From contig CATIUR010000005.1 in assembly GCA_949592205.1 (NCBI GenBank), forward strand, positions 107,381,277 through 107,445,276: a DNA stretch of 64,000 bases, in the 5' to 3' direction. Under the pieces are notes generated by a model that saw only the letters and a list, made by a program, of their open reading frames with translations, ran no database searches and was not told where the DNA came from. This stretch comes from Helichrysum umbraculigerum (taxonomy: Eukaryota; Streptophyta; Magnoliopsida; Asterales; Asteraceae). This document shows positions 30,906-44,040 of the stretch, piece after piece; the first letter of the stretch is position 1; every line of letters starts with the position of its first letter. Position numbers and translations under genes: made by a program.

Positions 30906-33900
30906 ACTAATTTTGCTTATTGATGCAGAGCATTCTTAGAGAGACTATCTTGTATCTGCACAGTGATTGTTCCAAACATATGACCGGATGTAAGTCCCTG
31001 CTCAGTGACTACCAGGATGAAAGAGGTCCTGATGTAGTGTTTGGTGATAACAAGGTTGGCAAAACAAGGGGTTATGGTGTTCTAACAAATGGTAATGTGA
31101 TGTTCAAGCGAGTTGCATATGTGGAGGGATCGAAGCACAATTTGTTAATCATCAGTCAGTTATGTGATTCCAAGAATAAGGTGCTATTTGATCATGAAGC
31201 TGGTGTAGTTTACAACAAGAAAGGAAGTGTTGTGCTGGCTGCTAACAGAAAGGGAAATACATATGTGGTCAATATAGACTCAGCACAGTCAGGGACATGC
31301 TTTTATTCCAGAACTATTTCAGAAGAAAAATGGTTATGGCACAAGCGTCATTCTCTTCTGAATCTAAAAGCTATCAACAAATTAAGCAAGAATGGATTAG
31401 TCACTGGACTTCCAAAATTGTCTTATCATAAAGATAAGCTTTGTTCAGCATGTGAGAATGGAAAGCATCACAGCTCATCTTTCAAGAGTAAACAAACATC
31501 ATCAGTAACTGAATGCTTTTATCTACTCCATATGGATCTGTTTGGTCCAGTAAGTACTCCAAGTCTTGGTGGAAAGAGATACTGTTTGGTAATTGTGGAT
31601 GAATACTCCTGATACACTTGGGTATTCTTTCTCAAAGCCAAAAATGAAGCTGCCAGCGAGATTATATCCTTTATCAAGAAAATGGAGAAGTTAAATGGCA
31701 GTTTGGTAAAACATTTAATAAGTGATAATGGCACTGAATTCAGAAATATTGACCTGAAAAGTTTTTGTGATTCAAAAGGCATTTCTCAAAACTTCTCAGC
31801 ACCAAAAACACCCCAACAAAATGGGGTTGCTGAAAGGAGAAATAGAACCTTGATTGAATCTTCCAGGTCAATGCTCATTGATGTTGGTCTTAAGACCTAT
31901 TTCTCGGCAGAAGCAGTGAGTACAGCCTGCTTCACTCGGAATAGGTCATTGATTGTAAAAAGACATGATAAGACAGCATATGAGATATTAAGTGGGAGAA
32001 AACCTGATATAAGTTTTCTCCATGTTTTTGGTAGGACCTGCTATGTCTTAAACAAAAGAGATCACTTAGGCAAGTTTGATCCAAAAGCTGATGAAGGTAC
32101 ATTTGTTGGTTACTCAATGATCTCTAAAGCTTTCAGAGTTTATAATAAAAGAAGAGAATGCATTGAAGAATCAATGGATGTAACTTTTGATGAAGCTTAT
32201 GATGAGTCACTCACTGATCCACAAGTATGTGAATCTCTTGATTTTAATGATTTAACTAAAAAGAACAGTGACTCATCAATCAGCAACAAAGTTAATGATG
32301 AGAAATATGAAAATTTCTCATCAGATTCTAAAAGGGAAGATAATGTCCCTGAAGATAATTCTGGCTCTACTTCAGCTGGGAATAATTCAGGAACATCATC
32401 TTTGCCTACTCACAACCCAACATCACCAACTCACTGTTCAAACCAAAACACACAAAATGATAACACTCACTATTCCAATGCTGATCAGTCTTCAGGACAA
32501 ACAATGGATAAAACAGTCACTGCTGAACCTCATCGAATGACTAAATGGACAAAGCATATTGATAATCAATTGATTATTGGTAATTCAAAATCCAAAGTCC
32601 AGACTAGATCAGCAACTGCTAACTTATGTCTGTTTGTTAGCTTTGTTTCACTAATGGAACCAAAGAAGGTGGATGAAGCACTCACTGATCAAAATTGGAT
32701 ATCAGCTATGCAAGAAGAACTTGCTCAGTTTGAAAGAAACAAAGTATGGAAATTAGTGCCTCAACCTGCTGGTAAATCAGTGATTGGAACAAGATGGGTG
32801 TTCAGAAACAAAATGGATGCTGATGGTGTTGTGGTCAGAAACAAGGCTAGACTGGTTGCACAAGGTTATTATCAGCAAGAAGCCATTGACTATGACGAAA
32901 CCTTTGCACCAGTGGCTAGACTTGAAGCAATCAGGCTATTTCTAGCCTATGCAGCTCACAAGAAATTCAAAGTATATCAGATGGATGTGAAGAGTGCCTT
33001 TCTCAATGGCAAGCTACAGAAAGAGTGTATGTCAAACAGCCACCTGGATTCACTGAACCAAAGCATCCTGGTTATGTCTATAAACTGGATAAAGCCCTGT
33101 ATGGACTAAAACAGGCTCCTAGAGCCTGGTATGATACTCTCTCTATCTATCTAATAAAATGTGGCTATGTCAGAGGTAAGATCGACAGCACACTATTTAT
33201 TAAGAGAGATAAGAGAGATGTCATACTAGTCCAAATATATGTTGATGATATCATTTTTAGGTCTTCTAACAGTGACATGTGCAAGGAATTTTCTGATCTC
33301 CTGACCAAAAGTTATGAGATGAGCATGATGCATGAATTAACATTTTTCCTTGGTCTGCAAATAAAGCAAACCAAAACTGGATTTTTATAAGTCAAGGAAA
33401 ATATGTTAAAGATTTATTAAAGTAATTTGAATTTACTAACTGCTCATCCCTTGCTACACCAATGTCACCTGCAGTAAAACTACATGCTGATCCTGATGGT
33501 AAATCTGTAAACATCACTGCTTACAGAGGTATGAGTAGATCACTGCTGTATCTCACTACAAGTAGACCAGACATTATGTTTGCTACATGTGTCTGTGCTA
33601 GGTATCAAGCTGATCCAAAGGAATTACATCTACTTGCTGTCAAAAGAATATTCAGATATCTGAAGGGTACACCAAATCTTGGTCTCTGGTACCCATCTAG
33701 TTCAGATTATTTTCTGAAAGGATATTCTGACTCTGATCATGCTGGATGCAAGCTGGATAGAAAGGGTACATCTGGTAGCTGTCAGTTTCTAGGAGAAAAG
33801 CATGTTAGCTGGTCCAGCAAGAAACAAAACACAGTTTCAACCTCAACCGCTGAAGCTGAATATGTCGCTGCTAGTGCATGTACTGCTCAAATTCTCTGGA

Positions 33901-34079
33901 TGAGAAATCAACTTGCTGACTATGGGTTTGACTTCACTGAAATACCAATTTACTATGATAGTCAAAGTGTCATAGCCATTGCAAACAATCCAGTAATGCA
34001 CTCAAGGACAAAGCACATTGATGTAAGATATCATTTCATCAGGGACCATGTGATGAAAGGTGATATTGAACATCATTTT

Positions 34080-35851
34080 TGATGCACCCCGAAGAGTCAG
34101 GTCGAAAAGCTCACCTTGTGAGAGGAGAACCGTCCTTGTCATCGGAGGACTTGACCGAACCAGTCAGGGCGGCACCAGAGGGTTTTAAAATTTGTAATAA
34201 GCTGGGCTTAACTTATAGATACTACCTACTACACTGGGTGAGTAAGCAGCAGGTATAACTCGAGGCCGTTCTTCAGTCGGAGCAAATTGAAACAAAGCTT
34301 TTGCCAAAGATAAGGTTTACTATTAGGATGGGTTTGTGTATATAGGTAGGTTTGGTTTTTGCTTTTTAATTAACTAATTATCTAAGTGCAGAAAAGTAAA
34401 ATAGAGGAGAATCGGTAATTAGGTAGATAGATATAGAATTGCGGCTGTTGGAACTTCAATAATCAGTTGTTGGGATGATGTTTATTATAAAGATAATTGG
34501 GGATTTAATTAGTTAACTGACAGATGAATTATAGGTGTAAACACTAGGACCCTACTTGTTTAGTTGAACCTAAATAAGTATGTCACTGAGTACCTATGTT
34601 GTCATGATTCTGATCAGAACAGGCTGCTCGACCCCCCACACTGTCTTATGAAGACCAGTGACCCATGAAGGGTGCAGGAATAAGGTAACAGACTGCCCTT
34701 GGGTTATTCTGACCTTTCTTAACACCTAAATGAAACTGTTATTATCTAATCGTGTACAAATTACTAACTTGTTATTCTGAACTATCCGTTTTGTAGAGTC
34801 TAGGGGTTTTAAGAATCCTTAACCATTGCTGGGCTTGACTTTCATCTCTAGACTCATTACCTTACGTTTTTATAGCACAAATACTTCTGTCATGATCTAG
34901 AGCTCTCCTTTGTGATCAGTCATTCGTCCCTAGGAACACTATCGGTGTACAGTGCATTTACATCTTCCACAGCTTGCTAACCCTAGGTACGTTACGGTGT
35001 ACAGTACTCTAACCGCTTCCACAGTCTTTCATAACCAGAGGTAGGTTTATAGTGTACTACAGCTATTCCATAGCTCACTAACCCTAGGTACAAGTACGGT
35101 GTACAGTGCCATAAGCATTTCCACAAGTTTTATAACCAGAGGTAGGATCACGATGTATTACAGCTTTTCCACAGTTTACTAACTCTAGGTACGATAACGG
35201 TGTACTTGGGTATAGGTATTTTTACAGCTTTGTAACCAGAGGTATACATACAGTGTACTGTAGCATTTCCACAGCTCTACGGTTCCTAGACCATATTCTA
35301 GGGTTTCTAGGTAGGTCACAATGCCGGTATGGACGGCTTTTTCCGGGGCTTCCACGGTTGTACTCCACCAGTGGTGTTTGCATCGCTATACCCAGTACTT
35401 TAGCCGAATTACAGTAACAAACATTGATTCGTACGATAACACAGATAACAAACTACCGTATCTAGAGGTGATCAATTTCTAAACCTAAGTAGCAGTCACG
35501 CGAAGGACTGAAAAGGGTGATCCGTAAACTAAGTCTAGATGCATGATAAGTTTAGACATAGCAGAGTTTAATAATTCCCAATTATATATTAATTTAAAGA
35601 TTAATTTAACATCATCCCTACTTCTACATTTCAACAACCGCAATAGTACACTACTCAATAATCATGGCAATAAATACAACATACATCATACAAGCAGGCA
35701 GAAATAATTCGGACATAGTATAAGTATGAGAGAATAGATATCACCAGAAAATTAAGCAGAGTAATATTGAGAAATGCGTAGTCTTGCACCAAGAATGCTT
35801 TTACACCGTGATTACAACGCTAGCTTCCTTTCTCTATCCCTAACCAACTAA

Positions 35852-35883
<32 letters not shown>

Positions 35884-36666
35884 AGAGAGAGGAAATTCTA
35901 GAGAGAGAAACCAAAACTAAAAGCTAAAAATGCGAAAACGTAAAAGAAGTGAAAGTGAGAATGTGTTGAATGGTGAATGAGTTATGAAAATGTGGAGGTG
36001 GAAGGCTATATATATACTAGTTCCTCGCCCGTATTTCTCGCCCGTATTTCCACCTTCCAAAACTCAACCGCATTTCTTGGCCAAGTAAAAATCCTCAAAA
36101 ATATGGGCAAAACACAAACTACGGGCAATCCGACCGTATTTCGGGTGAGAATCAAGAAATACGGGCAAGCACCACCCATATACGGGCTAGGCAGACTATA
36201 TACGGCCCAGCCTAGGCCATATACGGTCAAGAATGGCTGTATACGGTCATGTCTGGGCCATATACGGTCTGGACTGCCCGTATATGGCTTGGCTCGCCCG
36301 TATTTTTGCTCTTCGATGTTTGTTTCTCGTTTTTTCTTAACTTTTGCATCGTGCGTCCGTTTTGAGTGATTCTTTTGCCCACGTTCTCGTAATTTCCTAA
36401 CGAACAAAATGAGACCAATTAGAGGCTGTAACTTGGAGTTTTGATCGTAGGTCATTAAGAGGAGCATGTATGAATATAGTTGAACGTTTTGTGCTTGTTT
36501 TTCACGTTTTTCTTATCATTTTTAGTGAATTTATAAACATCACTTCCGTTTTGACTTAGTTAACAAAATATGATGAATAATGGCGTTATAGATGTGGTTT
36601 TGTTAACTTTGTGTCTAATATGTAGGAAATAACGTACGTAAAAACATGACTTTTTACGTGTTATTA
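34080..36666 (-). mobile_element. Solo LTR, Tat/Athila-like, 2587 bp
   Basis: Inserted in RNase H with a perfect target duplication ATTTT (34075-34079, 36667-36671). On the minus strand it starts TAATAACACGTAAAAAGTC and ends CTTCGGGGTGCATCA; the start and body are homologous to the LTRs at 4532, 10408 and 43299. It has TA rather than TG at its start. Spaced 'CACAG.TTTCC' and 'GTGTACAGT' words at 34900-35280 are shared with its relatives. The pol text reads on across the site, which proves the insertion. Confidence 0.9.
36007..36310 (-). promoter_or_regulatory. LTR promoter: TATA plus TATACGG repeat array
   Basis: Minus-strand TATATATA (36007-36014) sits immediately downstream of an array (36020-36310) of words CGGGCGAG, CCGTATATAC, GCCGTATATGG and CCGTATAC, related to the CCGTATACGG array of the LTR at 43299. 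A CT-rich leader follows on the minus strand (35835-35885, TCTC in plus text). Confidence 0.65.
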
Positions 36667-36776
36667 ATTTTATTCCAACTGATTACTAACTCCCTTATTT
36701 GTTTACAAAACCTTTGGATGAGAAGAGATTTAACTTTCTCATCAGCGAACTTGGTATGTTAAACTTAAATGAATAA

Positions 36777-37717
36777 ATAAGTTCTTTGAACTTGTTTATT
36801 TATTTTTGCTTTATCTCTTTAAATCGCTTTGAAAAAAAGGACTTTACAAATTATAACTTTAGAAGAACATATTCACTGATCAACTAACTTTCAGTGATCC
36901 AATCAGCAAGTTCAGTAATCAGTTAGTTATGTCCATCTATTATTATAACTTGCAAAGTCACATGAATATCTATTTATGTCTCAAAGTTAAAGTTAATATC
37001 ATTTCTTCATGATATTTCTAGCTGATCTAGTCAGTATTCTAAGTTGTGACCTGATCAGTGAGTTCTAAAATAAAGAATTGATATACATTTAACCTAAGAC
37101 ATAATTCATATTCATTTTCAATAAATAAAGTGTATCTATCTAAAATTGATAACAGTGATCTATATCAAAACTGAAACTTGTCTAACCGATTTAATCAGTA
37201 TTCCAAGTTGTGATTAAATCAGGAAGAAAAAGCTTTAGCGGGATATATGATCAAAATTATCTCTTTATGATATTTATACTACTTTTCGATGGTAAATCAG
37301 GTTACTGATTATGTATCTCCAGGGACATTCACTCCCTGAAATATCATTTAATGGTGGAATATAAATCGACAAATATTCGTTATATTTAATACATTTCGTA
37401 CTTAATTTAACGGATTTCAAAAATAAATGTTTTATGGTACAACGGAAAAGTAGCGTTTTCTGACATTATCTCTCCTATGTCATTCAACTTTTCCGGCGCA
37501 CCACTCCCATCACCATTAATGCCATCACGCTCCACCATCATCACCCCTATACCACTTTCCACGACGCATCATTTTTAACCACACGATCATCAAGTTGCGT
37601 ATCACTATATAATCGGGGACTTAACCCATCTTTCACTCTTTACGCATACTTGATTTTCGTATTATCAAAACCCTCTCATTTTCAAAACCCAAAAAACCTG
37701 AAAATCAATACGTTTAA
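36777..37717 (+). other. Spacer between pol and env-like ORF
   Basis: AT-rich, no ORF. The words TCAGTGA/TCACTGA and GATCAGT recur (36876-37190). A TATATAATC at about 37606 and CT-rich text at 37630-37680 precede the ORF at 37718 and may be a promoter or acceptor region for it; this is inference. Confidence 0.5.
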
Positions 37718-40700
37718 ATGGCAAAATCTAAATTTTTCTTGAACTCTTATACACCCACTACAGAGATTAAAGCTCTTCGAGCCTCTGCAGTGAGTGAATA
37801 TTTGGTTATCACAGTTCCTAAATCTAATTATTTGGCAAATCTGTCGTGTACGAAAACAGAGTATAGGGAGATACTCAACTTTATGAGAAACCGTTTCATT
37901 CTCCCTGCTCTTACATTGTCTCCTGGAGAGATGAATCCCGAATGGCTGAGTGAGTTCTGGTATACCTGTACTCATTCAGTTGTCGATGGTACATCTCAAC
38001 TCCAGGGTTTTATTGACAATGGTGGTAAAAAGATAATCATCACCGCCAACATCATCCGTACAATTTTACAACTTCCATTACATGATGTTTATGTACCACT
38101 GCCTGACGGTGACATGGCCAAGGGAGGCATCGTCAATCTCACTGGGATTGAATGTAAGTCAACCGTTGATGCAAGTGGTCATCGTAAATACTCCATTGTA
38201 CACAAAACAAAAATGGATGGTGTATGGAATGCCCTGTTTTCAAATTTTATTCAATGTTTGGGCAACAAAACAGGGAGCTATGATCAATTCAGCTCCCTAG
38301 AAGCACAAATCAGCTGGTCACTGGTCAACTCTCTCAAAGTTGACTATGCAAGTGTGATCTTTAATGAGCTGGTTAACCGTGTCGCTAAGAAAGCCAGAAG
38401 CAAGTATGTTCCATACTGTAGGTTCATCTCACTGATCATTAAAGATCGGTTTCCTGAGAGTGAAAGAATCCAATTTCAAGGATTCGAACCTACTCTGGTT
38501 GGCTCTCAAATTTTTTCAAAACCAGCGACTGTGCTTCTCCCTGATTTCATGAAACCAAAGGGAGTACTTGCACCCCAGCCTTTACAAACTGTACATCCGT
38601 CTGCTACTGCCCCCCATCGACCACGTCATTGACCACACCCCCAGTGACCACTGTGGTTAAACCACCAACCAAGAAACCATCCATAGCTCCCAAGAAAAAA
38701 TCACAATTAGGGTCCCTGACATTAAAGGATCAGGGACGTAGCAAAAAGAAGATGTCCAAGGACGCCAAGGGTGAAGCAGAGACTGAACGTTCAGTCCCTG
38801 CGGGCACCCTTGATAAACCCAAACCTACAACTGCCTCACTGGAATCCCGAAAGTCCAGTGACTCTAAAAAGGATACACTACAGACAGCTGCAGTAGCTCA
38901 ACCTACTGTTAGCAGTGATTCGGGTGCATCCCACACCCTTCCGTCGAGTCAACCCAGCTACTTGTCATCCTCATGAAAGGATGACATTTCAGACAAAGGG
39001 CTAGTGGTATCAGTGGGTGATAACACACCCATCGCTGATGCCACACCACTGGCTACAGACCCGACCAACTCTCATCTACCACTGCACCTGCCATCAATGT
39101 CACTCTACTGTCACATGGAGAGACACAGGCTAACAAATCTGTTTCCGATGATCCACCAGCTCAAACACAAGCTGGTGATGACGAGGAAGCCCAACCAATG
39201 GACACCTCCACCTCCGACGATGAACCACCACCACCACCATCTACACCATATATCCATGCTACTACTACTACTGCTGCTGCTGCATCTACCCTACTACCTA
39301 TCACCACTGCTCCACCAGCTACTCTAGTCACCTCACCTATTCAGGAGTTAGACGTAATGTCTCTCTCCAGTGACAATATATCGATGGTAGCTGGTGATGA
39401 TCCTCTTGCTGAGACTGCCTTGGGTGCAGGCGATCAGGTAGCTCAATCCAAACCCCAACCTACACCACCATCATCTCCACCAAAACAACCCACACCACCA
39501 TCTCCACCAAAACAAATACCACATCCACCTCCATCTCCTCAAGCTGATAAAGCCTCATCATCCACTCCCTTCTCCACTGACAAGTTGCTGATTGAGTACA
39601 TTGCATCCTCACAGCAACAAATCAAAATGCTCACTGAGGATAGGGAAACACTTAAAGGGCAGGTTGCTGATCTCACAAAGGCTGTTAAAGCTCTAGCTGA
39701 TGCCTATGACCCAATTCCTCTCTGGAGTGCTGATGTGAGCGAAAAGGTAAAATCAGTGACTGCATCTGGCATCAATCATTCTCAACTCCTCGTAACTCAA
39801 TCCAAAGCTCTATCTGAGCTCGCTACCAGTACACGCATCAGTCTGATTACTCATGATGATGCTATCTCTTCTCTCTCTACCAAACACACAGAGATGGCTT
39901 CTTCTATGCTTGAGTATATCCTAGCCACTGATAAGATAGTAGCTGCTATTTTAAAGATGACTTCTCAGCACCAAGCTACAAAGGCCGAAGTTGTTGCCCT
40001 CCGAATTGATAATCGAAAATTATATCGTTGGATAAAGGAGTGTGTAGCATCTTTCTATGATGAAAAGGGGGAGAGAATAGTAGCTGACAATGATACTTTC
40101 ATCAATCAAGCTGCTGACCACAGATAAATCCTACTGGAATCATTTTCTCTTCGATCAATCCCTGAAAGACCGGATTTAGAAGCTGATGCAGTTGCTGAAT
40201 TATCTTCGGCTGAAATGGATACCGATGATGATGTGTATGATTTTGAGGAGATCAATTTCCCTGAGTTTCATCGAGATGAACTTAGGATGTATGATTGTAG
40301 GATTAAGGAATGGGCTGCTGATGAGGTAGCTAAGGTTGAGGGGGAGTCAGTGAGCTATGAATTGGCTCGCTGGCAGTGGATGAACAGGGAGGATGATGGA
40401 AATGATGTAAATATGGATGAGGGAAATGATGGTGATGATGGAAATAATGGTGATGGTGATAATAATGATGCTGATAAGAAAAATGATGCTGATAAGGAAG
40501 ATGATACTGATGAACAAATGGAGGATCAGCTACATATCTCTTCCATTCTCACAAAAAGAAAAAGGACCAGCAAAACGTCTATATCTGGGTCCACCTCCTC
40601 CAAGCACAGAAAGCAAACATTCACTGAGGAGAATATATCAGCAACCATTCATCATCTCCAAACAATTTTGGAAGAACCTGAATCATCACCAGCGCCTCAA

Positions 40701-42077
40701 TTAGATATTGTCATATCTGAGGTTAACCCATTATCACTACAAACTATTGAAAGCACTGAACCAGAAAGTTACATCACCAGTAACTTTGCTGAAGAAATAG
40801 TCTCAACACCAGTGACTACTGCTATCAACCCATACCCAACTACAACAGCAACTCCACAGCTCACTTTACCTATAACAACAGCAACTCAACCTACAACAGC
40901 AACAATAGTGACTACTACTTTATTTTCTCTTCCAACAACTGATCAACCTTCAGAGATTACTATGCCAGAGACTTCTGCTCCAACTCTTCTTATCTCTTCT
41001 GAATCAACATCAGGAAGCCTTCACAGCTATGAAACTAAACAGGAAAGAATTTCCAGAAAGATCAGGGAGAGACAGGAGATGGAACGACAAATTATTCTAA
41101 GAATTCAGGCTGAGGCAGAAGTAAAAGAAGAAGAAGAAAGAAAAAGGAGATTGAAAGAACAATCTGATGCTGATCGAGCTTATTTGTTAAAACTAAGTGG
41201 AGAAGAGGCAGAGGAAAGAGAAAGGTTGCTGAGAATTAAGAAAGATCAGGAAGAGGGTGACATTGTATTTGCTAGGATCTTGCAAGAGGTTGAAAAGTCT
41301 GAGCAGCAGCAAGAATTAGCTACTGCTGATCCTAAAAAGAAAGGGGGAGTAAAATCGTCTGTTGACAAACTATGGAGTGAGATAGATAGAAAGAAATATG
41401 CAGTGAGAATGATTGGAAGATCTAATCCTGCTCTCATCACAAAAGTCAACTTGAAGAAACCTAAAAACAAATCTCAAGATCAGCTACTTATTCATAGAGG
41501 AATAGAGACTCAGGCTATAACACTGGATCAAGTCAGCAAGCTGCATAGAGAAGAATTGAATGAAATTAGACTTGCAGTGAGTCATTCCTCAAGTTCAGCG
41601 AAAAAGGAAGCGCTGGATGAGATTGATAGGTTATTCAAGAAGATGGTTGAGCTCCAGCTCCTCAGGCCAGAAGATACTGTCATAGTTGGCGAGGAAATAA
41701 TAAGACCACCAAGCCCAAGGTATGACTCAGGAACGCATATCATCCACATAATCCCAAATACTTCAAGGCTAAATCTTTCTATCCCTGATGGTGTTCCAAG
41801 AGTGGAAGGGTTTGAGGTTACTGAAGGGCAGAGAGGTATGGTATACAGAGACTTGAATGGTGCTCTAAGGTTTCAGAGAGAAGCTGAGTTAGAAAAGATT
41901 GATCATGAGCAGCTTGTTCATCTAATCCGATCAGCCAGCATGCTTGACAAAAGTTCATATATGAGGAAAGCACTTCTCGAAGAAGCCCTAGCTCGATAGT
42001 TCAGATACCTACCTTCTACTGAGAAGTATGAGCTAGCTGATGAGCTCGGATTGGTCAAAGAAGAAGACATCTGGTAA
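37718..42077 (+). pseudogene. Very long env-like ORF downstream of copia pol (broken)
   Basis: A continuous coding trace of about 1,450 codons between pol and the polypurine tract, the position of the env-like gene of Sireviruses. Segment 1 (37718-38632): MAKSKFFLNSYTP start, a compact domain of about 250 residues (MNPEWLSEFWYTCTHSVVDG, IIRTILQLPLHDVYVPLP, YVPYCRFISLIIKDRFP). Segment 2 (38635-38976) is Lys/Ser/Thr-rich. Segment 3 (39198-40127): Pro-rich, then coiled-coil-like. Segment 4 (40215-41999, trace to 42077): acidic Asp/Asn repeats, a Thr-rich stretch and a long Glu/Arg/Lys helix (about 285-340 of this segment). Breaks: frameshift in a C-run near 38613, stop at 38974-38976, frameshift near 39065, stops at 40125-40127 and 41997-41999. 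I see no signal peptide or transmembrane segment, so an envelope role is not supported by the sequence. Confidence 0.75.
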
Positions 42078-42320
42078 GATTTGTAGTCATAGATTAGATA
42101 AACTGTAACAGATCTCAATTGTAATATTTATCATTTTACAGTTCAATGAAATCTAATCATTTTGAGAAAACCAAAGTGCAAAGCTCAGATAATATCAAAA
42201 GAATCCAAAAGAAAACTGAATGGATCACAAGTACAAGTCACTGAATGTTTAGAATTTTTAAACACTGACTATAAACTTCTACCGCAACAAGTTTGTCTAG
42301 GGAGCTTTGATCACAATCAT

Positions 42321-42331
42321 TTAGGGGGAGA
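42321..42331 (+). other. Sirevirus-like polypurine tract
   Basis: TTAGGGGGAGA directly before the LTR start TTGTTGAG. Fits the purine tract that primes plus-strand DNA synthesis. Confidence 0.8.
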
Positions 42332-42332
42332 T

Positions 42333-43298
42333 TGTTGAGTCACTGGTCATTGACCAACTCAATGATAACGAACTCGATGAAGGAAATGATTAAGTCAAAG
42401 CTGCTGTTGCTGAAGTTTGTACTCGCTGCTTGCTGTTCGTTCTACTCAAGAAAACTGATATACTGAGGAAGATTAAAACTCAACTTAGTGTGTCGCTGAC
42501 TCCAAGACTAGCAGCGAGAGTTTTACATCTTCAAAAGAATAAAGACAAAAGTCACTGCCCTAATAAAAGCTAGTCGTTGAAGATATATAATTCAAGTCAT
42601 TCTACAAGAACACGATTGCTCGCAGTGAGTGAGGAGGATTATTACATCTTCAGAGACTATATTAATAAAGTTTTCTTTACAAGTACAAATCGCTCTTCAT
42701 ATGTACGTCAGCAAGTGTTCCTCGTACTTAAAAATATCTGAAGAATTACGTGGCAGCAAGTGATTGGTGTTAAGGAAGAAGAGATAATTGCGGTAACAGA
42801 ATTGGGACCAGCAGAATGTCGATTCATCAGAGATCAAGCCAATCAAGCAGCGACACGTGTCATTCTAGATCCTATTTTGTAGGAGATATTTACGGGATAT
42901 TTGTAGTATATATAGAGTAGTACGTTGTACTTAGAAACTAGTCATTTTGTACGTGTTAATCACTTGTCTGTCAGTGAGTAGTCTGTCTAAGCAAGTACCA
43001 GCGATCAGCGAGTGAACAGTTAGCGTGTTTGTCCACTAATGTTCATCTCTTTTGTAATAATTAGCTTAAGTGTTTGATTTAGATTAGCTTTGGCTAGTCT
43101 ATTCCGCAATCAACACTCAGTGAGTTTTATAATCAATAAGATTCACAGTTCAGCTATTATTGCATTTTGTTTATCTCTGCTTTATATTCGTTATACTCTG
43201 TTTATGTTAATTCGATTAAAAACTTGATAAAGTAACTTTGATAAAATCAGAAAAAGTTTTTAATTGTATTCAACCCCCCTTCTACAATTAAGTATCAT
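42333..43298 (+). repeat. Sirevirus-like 3' LTR
   Basis: Starts TGTTGAGTCACTGGTC after the polypurine tract and ends near TTCAACCCCCCTTCTAC...AGTATCA, the C-rich end usual for Sirevirus LTRs. Length is about 965 bp. The right border is approximate because another LTR begins at once. A probable TATA is at about 42907 (GTATATATAGAGT). The 5' LTR is not in the window. Confidence 0.75.
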
Positions 43299-43621
43299 TA
43301 TCTCACCTTTTTGGCCCAAATTATGATGAAATTATCCAAAATAAGCACTATATCATTAAAACTCATAACATGGGCCAAAATATAGACAACGTTTCAAAAA
43401 TCAACTAAAATGGTCGAAAAACACGATAAATCTAACGAATACGATCATAAGCATTCTCGTTCACTCGTTCTAGCACTTTTTGAGCTACACAAAAATTATG
43501 ACCTCTAACTTATGTCATTTTCTTCGTTAGGAAATTATGAAACCGTGAGCGCGAGAATCACTCAAAACGGATAAACGACGAAGAAGTTACGCCAAATCGA
43601 AGAAACGAAGAACCGAAAGGA

Positions 43622-44035
43622 CCGAATACGGTTGTCCCAGACCGTATACGGCTGGACCAGACCGTATACGGCTGGACACAGACCGTATACGGCCTGTGTA
43701 GACCGTATACGGCCTGTGCCTAGCCGTATACGGCCCAGTCCAGCCGTATACGGTTGGTGCCCACCCGTATTTGCTCCAGTCCACCCGTATACGGCCAAAA
43801 CCAACCGTATTCCGTGTTCAGGCAATAAAAATCAGAATTTTATACGGCCCATCCGTATACGGCCCAGTCCAGCCGTATACGGTTGGTGCCCACCCGTATT
43901 TGCTCCAGTCCACCCGTATACGGCCAAAACCAACCGTATTCCGTGTTCAGGCAATAAAAATCAGAATTTTATACGGCTGTGCGATACGGTTATGCATTTG
44001 GGGGTTGGAATACGGTTGAAGAATACGGCTGTGCG
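43622..44035. repeat. Array of ten CCGTATACGG palindromes
   Basis: Ten perfect copies of the self-complementary decamer CCGTATACGG plus several CCGTATT and ATACGG variants in about 400 bp. Part of the array is a 129-bp tandem duplication: 43731-43859 is repeated from 43860, identical over about 118 bp. The overlapping ORFs (YGLGQPYTV-like repeats) are artefacts. Confidence 0.9.
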
Positions 44036-44040
44036 ATGCC

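Larger units (their letters stand above)
30920..36776 (+). pseudogene. Sirevirus-like copia pol, split by a solo LTR
   Basis: Protease remnant near 30955 (LHSDCSKHMTG) has lost the catalytic aspartate position seen in active copies. Then the pre-integrase region (WLWHKRHSLLNL) and integrase (HMDLFGPV, SDNGTEFRN, KTPQQNGVAERRNR), with a TGA at 31610-31612 after VDEYS. A long linker 32160-32640, reverse transcriptase from about 32690 (MDVKSAFLNGKL), frameshift at about 33024, then YGLKQAPRAWYD and YVDDIIFRSSN to 33390. Further frameshift and stop near 33390-33425. RNase H 33462-34079 (GYSDSDHAGCK, STAEAEYVAAS, HSRTKHIDVRYHFIRD). The solo LTR 34080-36666 interrupts it, and the C terminus resumes at 36667, where a stop is visible before KPLDEKRFNFLISELGML, ending at 36774-36776. 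Clearly non-functional. Confidence 0.92.

Noticed and set aside
37682..37975. Antisense 97-codon ORF.
   Set aside because: A shadow of the env-like frame on the opposite strand.
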